Below, one piece after another: positions 6,509 to 14,567 of a stretch of 54,362 nt of DNA. The notes beneath the pieces are model-generated. The model was not told the origin of the DNA and did not search any database. It worked only from the letters and a program-made list of their open reading frames with translations. Numbering within the stretch: the stretch's first letter is position 1; every line of letters begins with the position of its first letter. The stretch covers positions 1 through 54,362 of the forward strand of contig JADBKJ010000018.1 in NCBI GenBank assembly GCA_014896455.1. The letters run 5' to 3'. This DNA is from Thermoanaerobacter sp. (GTDB lineage: Bacteria; Bacillota; Thermoanaerobacteria; Thermoanaerobacterales; Thermoanaerobacteraceae). Both the position numbers and the translations under genes were made by a program.

Positions 6509-7264
6509 ATGCATAAGGTTGTTTTACTGCGGCATGGAGAAAGCCTGTGGAATATGGAAAATAGATTTACTGGCTGGACGGATGTGGATCTGTCACCGAG
6601 AGGTATTGAAGAGGCGAGAGAAAGTGGCAGGACTTTAAAGGCAGAAGGATACACATTTGATTGTGCTTACACTTCAGTACTTAAAAGGGCTATAAGAACT
6701 TTGTGGATTGTTTTAGATGAACTGGATTTGATGTGGATATCGGTTTATAAATCATGGAGGCTCAATGAAAGGCATTATGGAGCACTCCAAGGGCTCAATA
6801 AAGCTGAAACTGCTCAAAAATACGGTGAAGAACAGGTAAAAATATGGAGAAGGTCTGCTGATGTAAGGCCTCCTGCATTGACAAAAGATGACCCAAGATA
6901 CCCCGGCTTTGACCCCAGATATGCTGACCTTTCTAAAGATGAAATTCCCCTCACTGAAAACTTGATTGACACAATTAATAGGGTTATTCCGTATTGGGAA
7001 TCAAAAATTGCGCCGACGATAAAATCCGGTAAAAAAGTCCTCATAGTTGCCCATGGCAACAGTTTAAGAGGGCTTGTGAAGTACCTTGACGATCTTTCAA
7101 ATGAAGAGATAATGGAACTTAATATACCTACAGGTATTCCCTTAGTTTATGAGCTTGATGATGATTTAAAGCCTATAAGACATTATTATCTTGCAGATGA
7201 AGAGAAAATAAAAGAGAAGAAGAAATTAGTAGAAAACCAAGGGAAGATTCAAGGAAATTCTTAA
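6509..7264 (+). CDS. gpmA: 2,3-bisphosphoglycerate-dependent phosphoglycerate mutase
   Basis: This glycolytic enzyme interconverts 3- and 2-phosphoglycerate through a phosphohistidine. The 251-residue product has the family signature [18 protein letters not shown] (catalytic His9 and Arg8), a [16 protein letters not shown] segment (Arg, Glu, Tyr of the active site) and VAHGNSLRG (second catalytic His). Length is normal. I chose the ATG at 6509, behind AAAGGTGGG, over an upstream GTG at 6491 that lies inside the ribosome site. Expressed from the promoter at 6398-6426; ferritin follows but has its own promoter-like sequence. Confidence 0.93.
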   Translation: MHKVVLLRHGESLWNMENRFTGWTDVDLSPRGIEEARESGRTLKAEGYTFDCAYTSVLKRAIRTLWIVLDELDLMWISVYKSWRLNERHYGALQGLNKAETAQKYGEEQVKIWRRSADVRPPALTKDDPRYPGFDPRYADLSKDEIPLTENLIDTINRVIPYWESKIAPTIKSGKKVLIVAHGNSLRGLVKYLDDLSNEEIMELNIPTGIPLVYELDDDLKPIRHYYLADEEKIKEKKKLVENQGKIQGNS

Positions 7265-7280
7265 AATACTGGACTATTAC

Positions 7281-7309
7281 TTGTTTTTTGGCTTCTAAAA
7301 GTGTACAAT
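7281..7309 (+). promoter_or_regulatory. Sigma-A-type promoter for ferritin
   Basis: TTGTTT (7281-7286), a 17-bp spacer and TACAAT (7304-7309) lie ~50 bp before the ferritin start. Confidence 0.5.
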
Positions 7310-7359
7310 AGAAATATAAGGAAGTACAATAATACTGTAGAAGGAGAGGGGTGTTTTGT

Positions 7360-7884
7360 ATGTTGAGTAACAGGATGTTAGAAGGATTAAATAAACAGTT
7401 GAATTACGAAATTTATTCTGCATATCTATATGTAGCAATGGAAAATTATTTTCAAGAGAAAAACTTAGAAGGTTTTGCTAATTTTTTCAAAGTTCAGACA
7501 CAAGAAGAACTTGCACATGCGAGAATTTTTTACGAGTACATATATCGCATGGGTGGGAAAGTGACTCTGTACCCGATAGAAAAACCAGAGGGAAACTTTG
7601 AAAGTATTTTAGACCTTTTTAAAAAAGCTTTGAGTCATGAAAAGAGTGTAACTGAAAGGATTCATAAGCTTGTTGATATAGCAATTGAGGATAAAGACCA
7701 TGCCACAAATGCATTTTTGCAGTGGTTTGTCAATGAGCAGGTAGAAGAAGAAGAGAGCTTCCAGAGACTTGTTGACAAGTTAGAGCTTATAGGAGACAAC
7801 ATACAGCCTATATTCATGCTTGATGCTGAATTGGCTCAAAGGACGTTTGTATTACCTGCTCCACTTGCTCAAGGACAGCAATAA
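7360..7884 (+). CDS. ftn: Non-heme ferritin
   Basis: Ferritin oxidises Fe(II) and stores it as a ferric core inside a 24-subunit shell. The 174-residue product has ferroxidase-site residues in the expected places: Glu and Tyr of LNYEIYSAYLYVAMENYF, E..H of QTQEELAHARIFYEY (EExxH), and Glu/Gln of NEQVEEEESF. Length fits bacterial FtnA-type proteins without heme-binding Met. I chose the ATG at 7360, with AAGGAGAGGG at good distance, over a GTG at 7351 that would abut that site. Together with desulfoferrodoxin at 15413 it points to iron and oxygen stress handling. Confidence 0.93.
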   Translation: MLSNRMLEGLNKQLNYEIYSAYLYVAMENYFQEKNLEGFANFFKVQTQEELAHARIFYEYIYRMGGKVTLYPIEKPEGNFESILDLFKKALSHEKSVTERIHKLVDIAIEDKDHATNAFLQWFVNEQVEEEESFQRLVDKLELIGDNIQPIFMLDAELAQRTFVLPAPLAQGQQ

Positions 7885-7965
7885 ACGATGTGATTTTGTT
7901 TAAATTTAGGCATTTTTAAAACGATGGCTCTGCTTATGGAAACTTAGTGAAATCGCAAAATACGG

Positions 7966-8010
7966 TATGGGGGTATGCTTTTTTGATAAGGCATATCCCC
8001 ATATTTTTTT
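7966..8010 (+). terminator. Terminator after ferritin
   Basis: TATGGGGGTATGC and GGCATATCCCCATA pair across a short loop and are followed by a run of T's. Confidence 0.75.
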
Positions 8011-8047
8011 AAAAGAATATAAGATAAAGTTTTTTGTTGTTAAACTA

Positions 8048-8076
8048 TAGACAAAGCGTAAGTTATATAGTAAAAT
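8048..8076 (+). promoter_or_regulatory. Promoter of the electron-transfer operon
   Basis: TAGACA (8048-8053), 17-bp spacer, TAAAAT (8071-8076), 48 bp before the first gene of the cluster. Confidence 0.5.
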
Positions 8077-8123
8077 TTATAGAAGGAATACTGTTATAAA
8101 TATATCAAATAAGAGGTGTTTTT

Positions 8124-9914
8124 ATGAGTAGTCATAAAAGAATTGTCGTCATTGGGGCCGGGTATGGGGGCGTGCATGCCGCCAAACTATTAAGCAAAAA
8201 ATTTAAAAATGACAGCACTGTAGAAATAACTCTTATTGACAAGAAACCTTATCATACTTTGTTAACAGATTTACATGAAGTAGCTGGTTCTAGAATAGAA
8301 CCTGATAGCGTTCGTGTATACTTACACAAAATTTTCGCAAACAAAAAAGTAAAAGTCATAACAGATGAAGTGGAAAAAATTGATTATGAAAGGCAAAGTG
8401 TAATTGGAAAAGACGGAGAGTATGATTATGATTATTTGATTTTAGGAATTGGAAGTGAGCCTTGCGATTTTGGCATACCTGGTGTATTTGAATACGGGTT
8501 TACAGTAGGAACATTAGAAGCTGCTATTAAAACAAAAGAACATATTGAGGAAATGTTTAGAAAAGCAAGTGCTGAAAATGACCTTGGGAAAAAAAGAAAA
8601 ATGCTTACCTTTGTAGTAGCTGGCGCGGGTTTCACAGGAATTGAGACTGCGGGTGAATTGATGGAATGGACAAAAAGTTTGTGTGATAAATATCATTTAG
8701 ATCGCAATGATGTTAAAATTATGGTGGTAGAAGCGTTGAATACCATACTTCCTAATTTAAATGCAAGATTAGCTACTAAAGCTCAAAAGTTTTTGAATAA
8801 AAAAGGAGTAGAAGTTTTGACTAATGCTCCTATAGTGGAAGTAGCAAAGGATTATATAGTTTTAAAAGATGGGAGAAAGATTGAGACAAAAACTTTAATA
8901 TGGACATGTGGAGTTCAGGGTAACAAATGCGTTGAGAATTTTGGCTTAGAGTTAGGTAGAAGATGCAGAGTCCAAACAAACGAATACATGCAAGCAGTAG
9001 GAAAAGAAAACATTTATGTGATAGGTGACTTGGCGTATTATGAAATAGATGGGAAACCTATACCTCAAGTTGTAGAGACAGCGCTGCAGTCAGCGGAAAC
9101 TGCTGTTTATAATATAGTGGCAGACATAAAAGGGGAAGAGAAAAAACCTTTTAAACCTAAATATCATGGATTTATGGTATCCATAGGAAGTAGATATGCA
9201 GTAGCAGAACTTATGGGTGTGTCTTTGACGGGTTTTTTAGCAATGGCTATTAAGCATCTTGTGAACATGCACTACCTTTTTGGGGTAGCTGGCATTGATG
9301 CTGTGTTATCGTACATTTACCATGAGTTCTTTGAAGTCAAAAACAATCGCTCAATATTGGGAGGGCATATTGCAGCCCATGTTCCTACTTTTTGGCTTGT
9401 CCTTTTGAGAATATATGTAGGCGCTTTGTGGCTTATTGAAGGCATAAATAAAATACAGCAAGGATGGCTTGACCCGTCAAAAATATTTATTATAACTACC
9501 TCTGATGTATCCGGCGCAACTGCTAATGCTACTTCTGGAGCTACTGCTGTTCAAACTTTGCAGCCTTTATTAAAGGAACCGCCGGCTTTTTATAAGTGGT
9601 TTATGGATACTTTTGTAGTACCCCATGCTTTCTTATTCCAGGTCATGGTAGTATTAGCAGAGGTGGCAATAGGATTGGCTTTAATAGCGGGTTTGTTTAC
9701 TTTCCTTGCATCTGCTGGTTCTATATTCTTAGCACTTAATTTCATCTTGTCAGCAATGGCAGATAAGTCAATATTGTGGTATATCTTCGCTGCTATAGCT
9801 TTAATGGGAGGAGCAGGGAGGTCTTTTGGCCTCGACTATTATGTAATTCCATGGATAAAAAATTGGTGGAAGAAGACTACCTTTGCTCGAAAAACATATC
9901 TTTATATAAGTTGA
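8124..9914 (+). CDS. ndh2: Type II NADH:quinone dehydrogenase fused to a DoxX-like membrane domain
   Basis: The 596-residue protein starts with an FAD-binding Rossmann motif (VVIGAGYGGVHAAKLL, residues ~5-20). It has a second NAD(P)H-binding motif (FVVAGAGFTGIETAGELM, ~165-182), ATG-like TLIWTCGVQGN, and the FAD-binding YVIGDLAYYEIDGKPIPQ (~297-315). This is the NDH-2 fold that oxidises NADH and reduces membrane quinone without proton pumping. The C-terminal third (~425-585) adds about four hydrophobic helices with a DoxX-like layout. A fused membrane domain is also a feature of the Ndh2 in Listeria's extracellular electron transfer locus. It heads an operon with eetA/eetB-like, polyprenyl synthase, ApbE and MenA-type genes, implying a dedicated quinone branch. 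Confidence 0.88.
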   Translation: MSSHKRIVVIGAGYGGVHAAKLLSKKFKNDSTVEITLIDKKPYHTLLTDLHEVAGSRIEPDSVRVYLHKIFANKKVKVITDEVEKIDYERQSVIGKDGEYDYDYLILGIGSEPCDFGIPGVFEYGFTVGTLEAAIKTKEHIEEMFRKASAENDLGKKRKMLTFVVAGAGFTGIETAGELMEWTKSLCDKYHLDRNDVKIMVVEALNTILPNLNARLATKAQKFLNKKGVEVLTNAPIVEVAKDYIVLKDGRKIETKTLIWTCGVQGNKCVENFGLELGRRCRVQTNEYMQAVGKENIYVIGDLAYYEIDGKPIPQVVETALQSAETAVYNIVADIKGEEKKPFKPKYHGFMVSIGSRYAVAELMGVSLTGFLAMAIKHLVNMHYLFGVAGIDAVLSYIYHEFFEVKNNRSILGGHIAAHVPTFWLVLLRIYVGALWLIEGINKIQQGWLDPSKIFIITTSDVSGATANATSGATAVQTLQPLLKEPPAFYKWFMDTFVVPHAFLFQVMVVLAEVAIGLALIAGLFTFLASAGSIFLALNFILSAMADKSILWYIFAAIALMGGAGRSFGLDYYVIPWIKNWWKKTTFARKTYLYIS

Positions 9915-9941
9915 TAAAAGTTAAAGAGAGGGCTACTTGAT

Positions 9942-10322
9942 GTGAAAAAAGGTGATATTTTTATTATACTTTTTGTAGCGGTTTTATCTGTTGGGTTGTT
10001 GGTGTTTTATAGAATATCAGCAACCCAACAGTATCACCATAAATATGCGGTAATAATGATAGATGGTAAAGTGTACAAAAAGGTGTCATTGGATGATGTA
10101 AATCATAAAGAAGAAATACCTATAGTTACAAAGCAAGGTAAAAATATATTGTTAGTCAAAAATGGGGGAGTTCAGGTTATTCATGCCGAGTGTCCGGATA
10201 AAATCTGTATGAAAGAGGGATTTATTGATAAACCAGGGCAAAGCATAGTGTGCCTCCCCTTTAGGATTGTGGTAGAGATAAGGGGGGATAAAAGTGTGGA
10301 GATCGACGAAGTTACCTATTGA
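9942..10322 (+). CDS. eetA: EetA-like NusG-domain-II membrane protein
   Basis: The 126-residue protein has one N-terminal membrane anchor (IFIILFVAVLSVGLLVFY) and an outer domain with the NusG domain II pattern ending CPDKICMKEGFID...IVCLPFRIVVEI. The CPDKxC and IVCLP cysteines are conserved in this family. In Listeria the corresponding gene, eetA, is needed for extracellular electron transfer, although its chemistry is not settled. The start is GTG at 9942 behind AGAGAGGG. Its 3' end overlaps the next gene, and the pair eetA-eetB occurs together in many Firmicutes. Confidence 0.82.
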   Translation: MKKGDIFIILFVAVLSVGLLVFYRISATQQYHHKYAVIMIDGKVYKKVSLDDVNHKEEIPIVTKQGKNILLVKNGGVQVIHAECPDKICMKEGFIDKPGQSIVCLPFRIVVEIRGDKSVEIDEVTY

Positions 10323-10845
10323 ATATACAAATATGTCCAGGACCAAGAAAATGGTTTTTTTGTCAATACTAGTTTCTACTTCATTGATTTTATATATTAT
10401 AGAAGGAATGCTGCCTGTTCCTTTTATTGCTCCTGGTGCTAAATTAGGCCTTGCAAATATAATCACTGTTACTTCTTTGTATTTATTTGGTTTTATTGAT
10501 ACATTAATTGTTCTCATTGTGAGAATACTATTAGCTACTTTTTTTGCTTCTTCGCCTTCTACCTTTTTCTACAGTTTAGGAGGGGGCTTGTTAAGTCTTG
10601 TTGTTATGCATCTTGTCAAAAACATTGGGAAAAATCATGTTAGTGAAGTAGGAGTAAGTGTTTCAGGGGGAGTATTTCACAATATTGGGCAGATGTTGGT
10701 GGCTTCTGCAATAGTTCAAAATATAAATATAATGATATACCTGCCTGTGTTGATGATAGCAGGGATAGGAACTGGTATCTTTGTGGGTTTATCTTCTAAA
10801 TTTCTTTTAAAACACTGGAATAAATTTAAAATATTAAAATACTAA
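10294..10845 (+). CDS. eetB: EetB-like Gx transporter family protein
   Basis: About 183 residues with five or six membrane segments. It shows the pattern of the 'Gx transporter / heptaprenyl diphosphate synthase component I' family (VPFIAPGAKLGLANIITV, then GGGLLSLVVMHLVK and GGVFHNIGQMLVAS), which resembles ECF-type substrate-binding subunits. The Listeria counterpart, EetB, is required for extracellular electron transfer and lies next to EetA. I use the GTG at 10294 because AGGGGGG lies six bases before it; this overlaps eetA by 29 bp. An ATG at 10333 would also work and fits the first membrane helix, but has a poor ribosome site. Confidence 0.8.
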   Translation: MWRSTKLPIEYTNMSRTKKMVFLSILVSTSLILYIIEGMLPVPFIAPGAKLGLANIITVTSLYLFGFIDTLIVLIVRILLATFFASSPSTFFYSLGGGLLSLVVMHLVKNIGKNHVSEVGVSVSGGVFHNIGQMLVASAIVQNINIMIYLPVLMIAGIGTGIFVGLSSKFLLKHWNKFKILKY

Positions 10846-10876
10846 ATTTTTCTTGATAAAGGTTAAAGGTGGTTAA

Positions 10877-11845
10877 ATGGATAAGTTTTGGAATGATAAT
10901 TTAGAGGTAAAAAAAGAACTTGTAGAAGTTGTAAAAATCATGAAAAAGGGTGTAAAAAGTTCAAACAAATTAATTAGCGATATACTACTAGATATGGTAA
11001 ATAATAGTGGCAAAATGTTAAGGCCTGCTTTTGTAATTATATCGGCTAAATTTGGAGATTATGATAGAAAAAAGATATTACCTTTAGCAGCTGCTATTGA
11101 AATGCTTCATATGGCTACTTTAGTGCATGACGATATAATTGACAGTGCTTTAATAAGGCGCAGTAAACCCACTATTCAGGCAGAATATGGTAAAGATTAT
11201 GCAGTGTTTATTGGAGATTTTCTTTTTTCACAGAGTTTTTTGCTTTTATCAGATAATATCAATGTTGCGAATTTAAAAAAAGTCTCTAAAGTGGTTTCAA
11301 GAATATGCAAAGGAGAGATTGCTCAATTTGAAAGCCGATATGACATAAATATTACAATAATCGATTATTTAAAAAGAATAGCTGCAAAAACTGCTGTTCT
11401 CTTCGCTTTAAGCTTTTATGTGGGAGCTTATGAAAGCAACTGTGGAGAAGAGTTGTCCAAAGTATTGGCTAGTATAGGCTATAATATTGGAATAGCTTTT
11501 CAAATTATAGATGATATTTTAGACTATACTGGGGAAGAAAGTGTTGTGGGGAAGCCTTTGTGTAATGATATACGACAGGGTGTCTTTACACTTCCTTTAA
11601 TCTATTCTTTAGAAAGGAATAGAGATGAAAAAATTATATCGTTGATAAAAAAGAGAAATTATTGTGAGGATGACATAAAACGCATTGTTGCATTTGTTCA
11701 ACAAAATGGTGGGATAACCCAATCAAAAATGTTAGCAGAGAAGTATACTAAAAAAGCTTTTGGCAAAATAGCTATGTTAAAAGATTCTCCACCAAAACAA
11801 ATTTTGATTGATGTGACGACTAAGCTTTTATATAGAAATTACTAA
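10877..11845 (+). CDS. dmkB: Polyprenyl diphosphate synthase (quinone side chain)
   Basis: This trans-prenyltransferase lengthens farnesyl- or geranyl-diphosphate with isopentenyl diphosphate. The 322-residue product has both aspartate-rich motifs: LVHDDIIDSA (first DDxxD-like site, ~85-94) and QIIDDILDYTG (second, ~212-222), plus the GKMLRPAF lead region and CKGEIAQFE. The neighbouring MenA-type prenyltransferase would attach the chain to a naphthoate head group. In the Listeria locus the same pair is called DmkB and DmkA. The chain length cannot be predicted reliably. Confidence 0.88.
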   Translation: MDKFWNDNLEVKKELVEVVKIMKKGVKSSNKLISDILLDMVNNSGKMLRPAFVIISAKFGDYDRKKILPLAAAIEMLHMATLVHDDIIDSALIRRSKPTIQAEYGKDYAVFIGDFLFSQSFLLLSDNINVANLKKVSKVVSRICKGEIAQFESRYDINITIIDYLKRIAAKTAVLFALSFYVGAYESNCGEELSKVLASIGYNIGIAFQIIDDILDYTGEESVVGKPLCNDIRQGVFTLPLIYSLERNRDEKIISLIKKRNYCEDDIKRIVAFVQQNGGITQSKMLAEKYTKKAFGKIAMLKDSPPKQILIDVTTKLLYRNY

Positions 11846-11882
11846 AATTGGTTAAAGGCCTTATTCTTGGAGGAGTTATTAT

Positions 11883-12908
11883 ATGAAAAAATTTACAGCA
11901 TTTTTCGGTATTTTTCTACTGATATTTATATTTTCTGGGTGTTCAAATAAAAATTCTCAACCTATATCTGATACTAAATTTGCACTGGATACTTATTGTA
12001 CTTTGACTGTATACGACAAGGTTCCCAAAAAAGTATTGGATGATGGATTTAAAGCCATTGAAGATATAGAAAAGAAAATGAGCGTCACTATAGAGGATAG
12101 TGAAGTAAGTGAAATTAATAAAAACGCAGGGATTAGACCCGTAAAAGTGTCTCCTGATACTTTTTACGTTATAAAAAAAGCAATACATTTTTCTGAAATT
12201 GAAAAAGGCTATTTTGATATCACGGTAGGTCCTATAGTAAATCTTTGGAATATTGGTACCGATAAAGCCAGAGTGCCTTCAGCGGAAGAAATAAAAGCTA
12301 AACTTCCTCTTGTAAACTATAAAAATATAGTTTTAGATGAAAAGAATATGACCGTTATGTTAAAAGATAAAGGTATGAGCATAGACTTGGGAGGTATTGC
12401 GAAAGGCTATGCTGCAGATAAAGTGGCAGAAGTTTTAAAAAAAGAAGGTGTAAAGCATGCTATTATAAATTTGGGCGGTGATGTCCTTACAATTGGTACA
12501 AAACCTGATGGAACTAATTGGCGCGTAGGGATTCAAACTCCTTTTAAACCCAGAGGTGAATATTTTGGGATAGTAGAGGTTGGTGAAAAAGCTGTCGTCA
12601 CTTCAGGGGTATATGAAAGATATTTTGAAAAAGACGGAAAATTATATCATCATATATTAAATCCTTTTACCGGTTATCCTGCGGATAATCACTTATATAG
12701 CGTTACTATAATAACAGATACTTCTATAGATGGTGATGCACTAGCAAAAGTTTTTGTTATGGGTTTAGATGAGGGTATGAGGGTTGCAGAAAATTTACCT
12801 GGAGTAGAAGCAATATTTGTGACAGATGATAAAAAAGTGTATATAACTTCTGGGTTAAAAGGAAATTTTAGGATTACAGATCCAGAATATACTTTAATGA
12901 CTAAGTAA
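11883..12908 (+). CDS. apbE: ApbE: FAD:protein FMN transferase (lipoprotein)
   Basis: ApbE transfers FMN from FAD onto a Thr/Ser of target proteins outside the membrane. The 341-residue product has a lipoprotein signal ending FIFSGC, then KFALDTYCTLTVYD and DLGGIAKGYAADKV, the family signatures. INLGGDVLTIG and HHILNPFTGYPADN (substrate and Mg binding) follow. Its likely target is the FMN-binding lipoprotein two genes downstream, which carries the flavinylation motif. It corresponds to FmnB of the Listeria locus. SD TTGGAGGAG before the ATG. Confidence 0.93.
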   Translation: MKKFTAFFGIFLLIFIFSGCSNKNSQPISDTKFALDTYCTLTVYDKVPKKVLDDGFKAIEDIEKKMSVTIEDSEVSEINKNAGIRPVKVSPDTFYVIKKAIHFSEIEKGYFDITVGPIVNLWNIGTDKARVPSAEEIKAKLPLVNYKNIVLDEKNMTVMLKDKGMSIDLGGIAKGYAADKVAEVLKKEGVKHAIINLGGDVLTIGTKPDGTNWRVGIQTPFKPRGEYFGIVEVGEKAVVTSGVYERYFEKDGKLYHHILNPFTGYPADNHLYSVTIITDTSIDGDALAKVFVMGLDEGMRVAENLPGVEAIFVTDDKKVYITSGLKGNFRITDPEYTLMTK

Positions 12909-12932
12909 TTCTATATTTCTGGAGGAAGTTTT

Positions 12933-13862
12933 ATGGATAAAAAAGAATTTTTAAGGGTATGGAAGGGTTTTTGGCAGTTGGCAGACCCTAAGATATGGAT
13001 AGCATCTACTGTGCCTATGTTTGTAGCGGCTGCCTATGCTTATGGTAAAACGGGAGAGTTTGACTTGTTCTGGTTTGTTGTCTCAGTTATAGGCATTTAC
13101 CTTATTGAGATAGGTAAAAATGCAGTCAATGAATTTATTGATTATAAATCTGGGGTAGATACTTTTGTAACTCCAGATAAAAGAACTCCTTTTAGTGGAG
13201 GGAAGAAAACTATAGTCGAAGGTAAACTTACAGTCGAAGAAACAGTAATTATTGCCTTAGTGACAATACTTGTAGCTTGTGCTATAGGGCTAGCTATTGT
13301 CATATTTAGAGAACCTCGCGTATTTATTGTAGGGCTTGCTGGAGTTTTAATAGCAGTTTTTTATAGTTTGCCTCCTTTTAAATTAAGCTACAGAGGCTTT
13401 GGAGAAATAGCTGTAGGAATAACTTTTGGGCCTTTGATAGTTATAGGGATGTATTTAGTGATGACTCATCATGTAAGTATAGATGTTTTATTAGTTTCTT
13501 TGCCTATTGGGTTTTTAATAACCAATGTTCTTTGGATAAACCAGTATCCAGATTATGAAGCAGACCTCAAAGGACATAAATACAATTTGTTAGTTAGAAT
13601 TGGCAAACAAAAAGGAGTGATAGTGTACGCATCTCTTTATGTAGCAGCCTATCTGTCTCTTGCTTTAATAGCTTTAGTTACTAAAAATCCAATATGGATT
13701 GTGACCTTTATAACAATTCCATTAGCTGTGAGGTCTGTAAATGTTGCCCGCAAATATTATGACGAAATACCAAAGCTGGTAAAAGCAAATGCCGATACGA
13801 TAAAAATATATCAAATTGTAGGACTCATAATGATTTTATCTTCACTGGCATCAAGATTTTAG
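12933..13862 (+). CDS. dmkA: MenA/UbiA-family prenyltransferase (demethylmenaquinone type)
   Basis: This integral membrane enzyme attaches a polyprenyl chain to an aromatic head group such as 1,4-dihydroxy-2-naphthoate. The 309-residue product has eight or nine hydrophobic segments and the two Asp-rich sites of the superfamily: NAVNEFIDYKSGVD (NxxxDxxxGxD, ~67-80) and NQYPDYEADLKGHKYNL (~203-219). It lies directly after apbE with 24 bp between, in the same operon. No men genes for head-group synthesis are in the window, so the exact substrate is inferred from the analogous Listeria enzyme. Confidence 0.88.
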   Translation: MDKKEFLRVWKGFWQLADPKIWIASTVPMFVAAAYAYGKTGEFDLFWFVVSVIGIYLIEIGKNAVNEFIDYKSGVDTFVTPDKRTPFSGGKKTIVEGKLTVEETVIIALVTILVACAIGLAIVIFREPRVFIVGLAGVLIAVFYSLPPFKLSYRGFGEIAVGITFGPLIVIGMYLVMTHHVSIDVLLVSLPIGFLITNVLWINQYPDYEADLKGHKYNLLVRIGKQKGVIVYASLYVAAYLSLALIALVTKNPIWIVTFITIPLAVRSVNVARKYYDEIPKLVKANADTIKIYQIVGLIMILSSLASRF

Positions 13863-13905
13863 GTTTTATTAAGATATTTTTTAGAAGGGAGGTGAGCGAA
13901 AAACA

Positions 13906-13934
13906 TTGACATTATTTTAACAAAACAGTATAAT
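13906..13934 (+). promoter_or_regulatory. Consensus sigma-A promoter before the FMN lipoprotein
   Basis: TTGACA (13906-13911), exactly 17 bp, TATAAT (13929-13934): perfect consensus. It implies that the last gene of the cluster is also expressed separately and strongly. Confidence 0.85.
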
Positions 13935-13976
13935 ATTTTTACACAAAATTTGTATTAAAAGGGAGGCTGTGATTTT

Positions 13977-14393
13977 ATGAGAAGGATTTTAACACTCGTA
14001 TTAGTGGGATTATTTTTGGTGTTTGCAATAAGTGGCTGTTCTTCTAAAACAGCAACTGGTACTTACAAAGATGGTACTTACAAAGCGGAACAACCTAATT
14101 TTGACGAGCACGGATGGAAGGGACAGATTGAGATAACTGTAAAAGACGGTAAAATAGCATCCGTAACTTATAATGAAGTAAATAAGGATGGCCAGTTAAA
14201 GAGAGATGACCAGCAATATGCAGAAAATATGAAGGCTAAGTCAGGTGTTACACCAAAAGAAGCATTTGAGAAATTGGAACAGCAGCTTATTGAGAAGCAA
14301 GACCCTGATAAAGTAGATACTGTTACTGGAGCTACACATACATCTCAAACTTTTAAAGAATTAGCTGCAGAGGCTTTAAAGAGTGGAAAGTAA
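13977..14393 (+). CDS. FMN-binding domain lipoprotein (PplA-like electron shuttle)
   Basis: The 138-residue protein has a lipoprotein signal (LTLVLVGLFLVFAISGC) and one FMN-binding domain. The domain shows YKDGTYKAE, GQIEITVKDGKIASVTY and the flavinylation site DTVTGATHTSQTF, in which ApbE links FMN to the Thr of the (S/T)GAT motif. In Listeria the double-domain protein PplA carries FMN at the surface and passes electrons to iron or soluble flavins; this version has a single domain. It has its own consensus promoter and a terminator, so it may be made in excess over the membrane enzymes, as expected for a surface carrier. Confidence 0.9.
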   Translation: MRRILTLVLVGLFLVFAISGCSSKTATGTYKDGTYKAEQPNFDEHGWKGQIEITVKDGKIASVTYNEVNKDGQLKRDDQQYAENMKAKSGVTPKEAFEKLEQQLIEKQDPDKVDTVTGATHTSQTFKELAAEALKSGK

Positions 14394-14407
14394 TTTTTGA
14401 ATAGAGA

Positions 14408-14446
14408 AAATAAAAGGGACAGTTTTTAAAGCTGTCCCCTTTAAAA
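14408..14446 (+). terminator. Terminator closing the electron-transfer cluster
   Basis: AAAAGGGACAG (14412-14422) pairs with CTGTCCCCTTT (14432-14442); A/T-rich on both sides, so it may act in both directions. Confidence 0.75.
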
Positions 14447-14450
14447 TTTA

Positions 14451-14534
14451 TTAAGACATAAGTCTCTTTTCTCCTTCTATTGCTTTTATAGGAGCGATAT
14501 CTTGCGATATAAAGAAGAAGAGATATTTAAGCTC
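14451..14534 (-). pseudogene. C-terminal tail of an unidentified gene
   Basis: An open frame of 27 residues (ELKYLFFFISQDIAPIKAIE then GEKRLMS) without start lies downstream of the chimeric thiF gene on the same strand. It may be the tail of a gene lost in the same deletion. The family is not recognised. Confidence 0.2.
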
Positions 14535-14567
14535 ACAGCTGCAATATACTTTATTATATCATCATTT

